The translations under genes were made by a program, and so were the position numbers. A stretch of DNA of 15,214 nucleotides from Cyanobacteriota bacterium (lineage in GTDB: Bacteria > Cyanobacteriota > Cyanobacteriia > Leptolyngbyales > Leptolyngbyaceae), in assembly GCA_027482985.1 (NCBI GenBank), contig JAIXVO010000353.1:1-15214 (forward strand), given 5' to 3'. Under the pieces are notes generated by a model. That model had not been told where the DNA came from. It searched no databases and was given only the letters and a program-made list of their open reading frames with translations. Positions 15,149 to 15,214 of this stretch are shown one piece after another (positions within the stretch are counted from its first letter, which is position 1; every line of letters starts with the position of its first letter).

Positions 15149-15214
15149 ATGAAAAAGGCTATTTGGTTGACTGCAATCGGTGTTTCTAGCGTCACCTTTC
15201 TGACGACAATTTCC
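15149..15214 (+). CDS. Exported protein, N-terminal signal peptide only (cut by window edge)
   Basis: Twenty-two codons are visible: MKKAIWLTAIGVSSVTFLTT and two more residues. Two lysines followed by a long hydrophobic core are a typical Sec signal peptide start. GGAAG at 15136-15140 lies eight bases before the ATG, and AGGA directly abuts it, so translation from here is plausible. No cleavage site or mature domain is visible, so the function and whether it is a lipoprotein cannot be told. Confidence 0.6.
   Translation, partial: MKKAIWLTAIGVSSVTFLTTIS

Noticed and set aside
1..15214. Defence system, prophage, transposon, CRISPR array, tRNA or rRNA
   Set aside because: No integrase, transposase, Cas protein, spaced repeat array or RNA gene was recognised on either strand.

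Overview
The window looks like chromosomal DNA from a cyanobacterium. The palindrome GCGATCGC (HIP1, a cyanobacterial signature) occurs dozens of times inside and between genes. The gene content also fits: an oxygen-independent-type B12 gene (cbiD) directly upstream of guaA, a GH116 glucosidase, a stand-alone STAS protein, and no tRNA, rRNA, CRISPR array, transposase or phage gene that I could find. Most of the window is GC-rich, with gene ends close together.

Layout. 1-773 (-) is the N-terminal part of a GT-C type membrane glycosyltransferase with a TTG start. It is divergent, with only a 28-bp gap, from a membrane-anchored seven-bladed WD40 propeller (802-1845 +). A Wzx/MOP-type polysaccharide flippase (2054-3433 +) follows and converges on moaA (3449-4444 -), which lies behind an MFS transporter (4510-6018 -). 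A STAS-domain protein (6131-6586 -) ends this leftward group. From about 6,640 to 7,700 the DNA becomes AT-rich and loses intact HIP1 sites; it holds one small YbjN-like gene (6991-7404 +) followed by a strong hairpin. Then come cbiD (7748-8899 +) and guaA (8998-10605 +). The 305-bp gap after guaA holds a copy of a dispersed palindromic repeat, a long hairpin, and three same-orientation TGTGGAAAAC decamers (reverse complement contains TTTTCCACA, a cyanobacterial-type DnaA box) spaced 21 and 31 bp apart. On the other side, a probable leftward operon carries an EAL-domain c-di-GMP phosphodiesterase (13542-14618 -) and a GH116 beta-glucosidase (10911-13508 -). The window closes with a 530-bp regulatory gap containing a perfect 14-bp palindrome and the first 22 codons of a gene encoding a Sec-type signal peptide (15149 onward +).

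Together the genes are mainly core metabolism (molybdopterin, cobalamin and GMP synthesis) mixed with cell-surface glycan functions (glycosyltransferase, flippase, glucosidase) and signalling (EAL, STAS). I see no defence system or mobile genetic system. The most interesting signal is non-coding: the DnaA-box-like cluster between the convergent guaA and GH116 genes, beside a long hairpin and a dispersed repeat whose second copy lies before cbiD.
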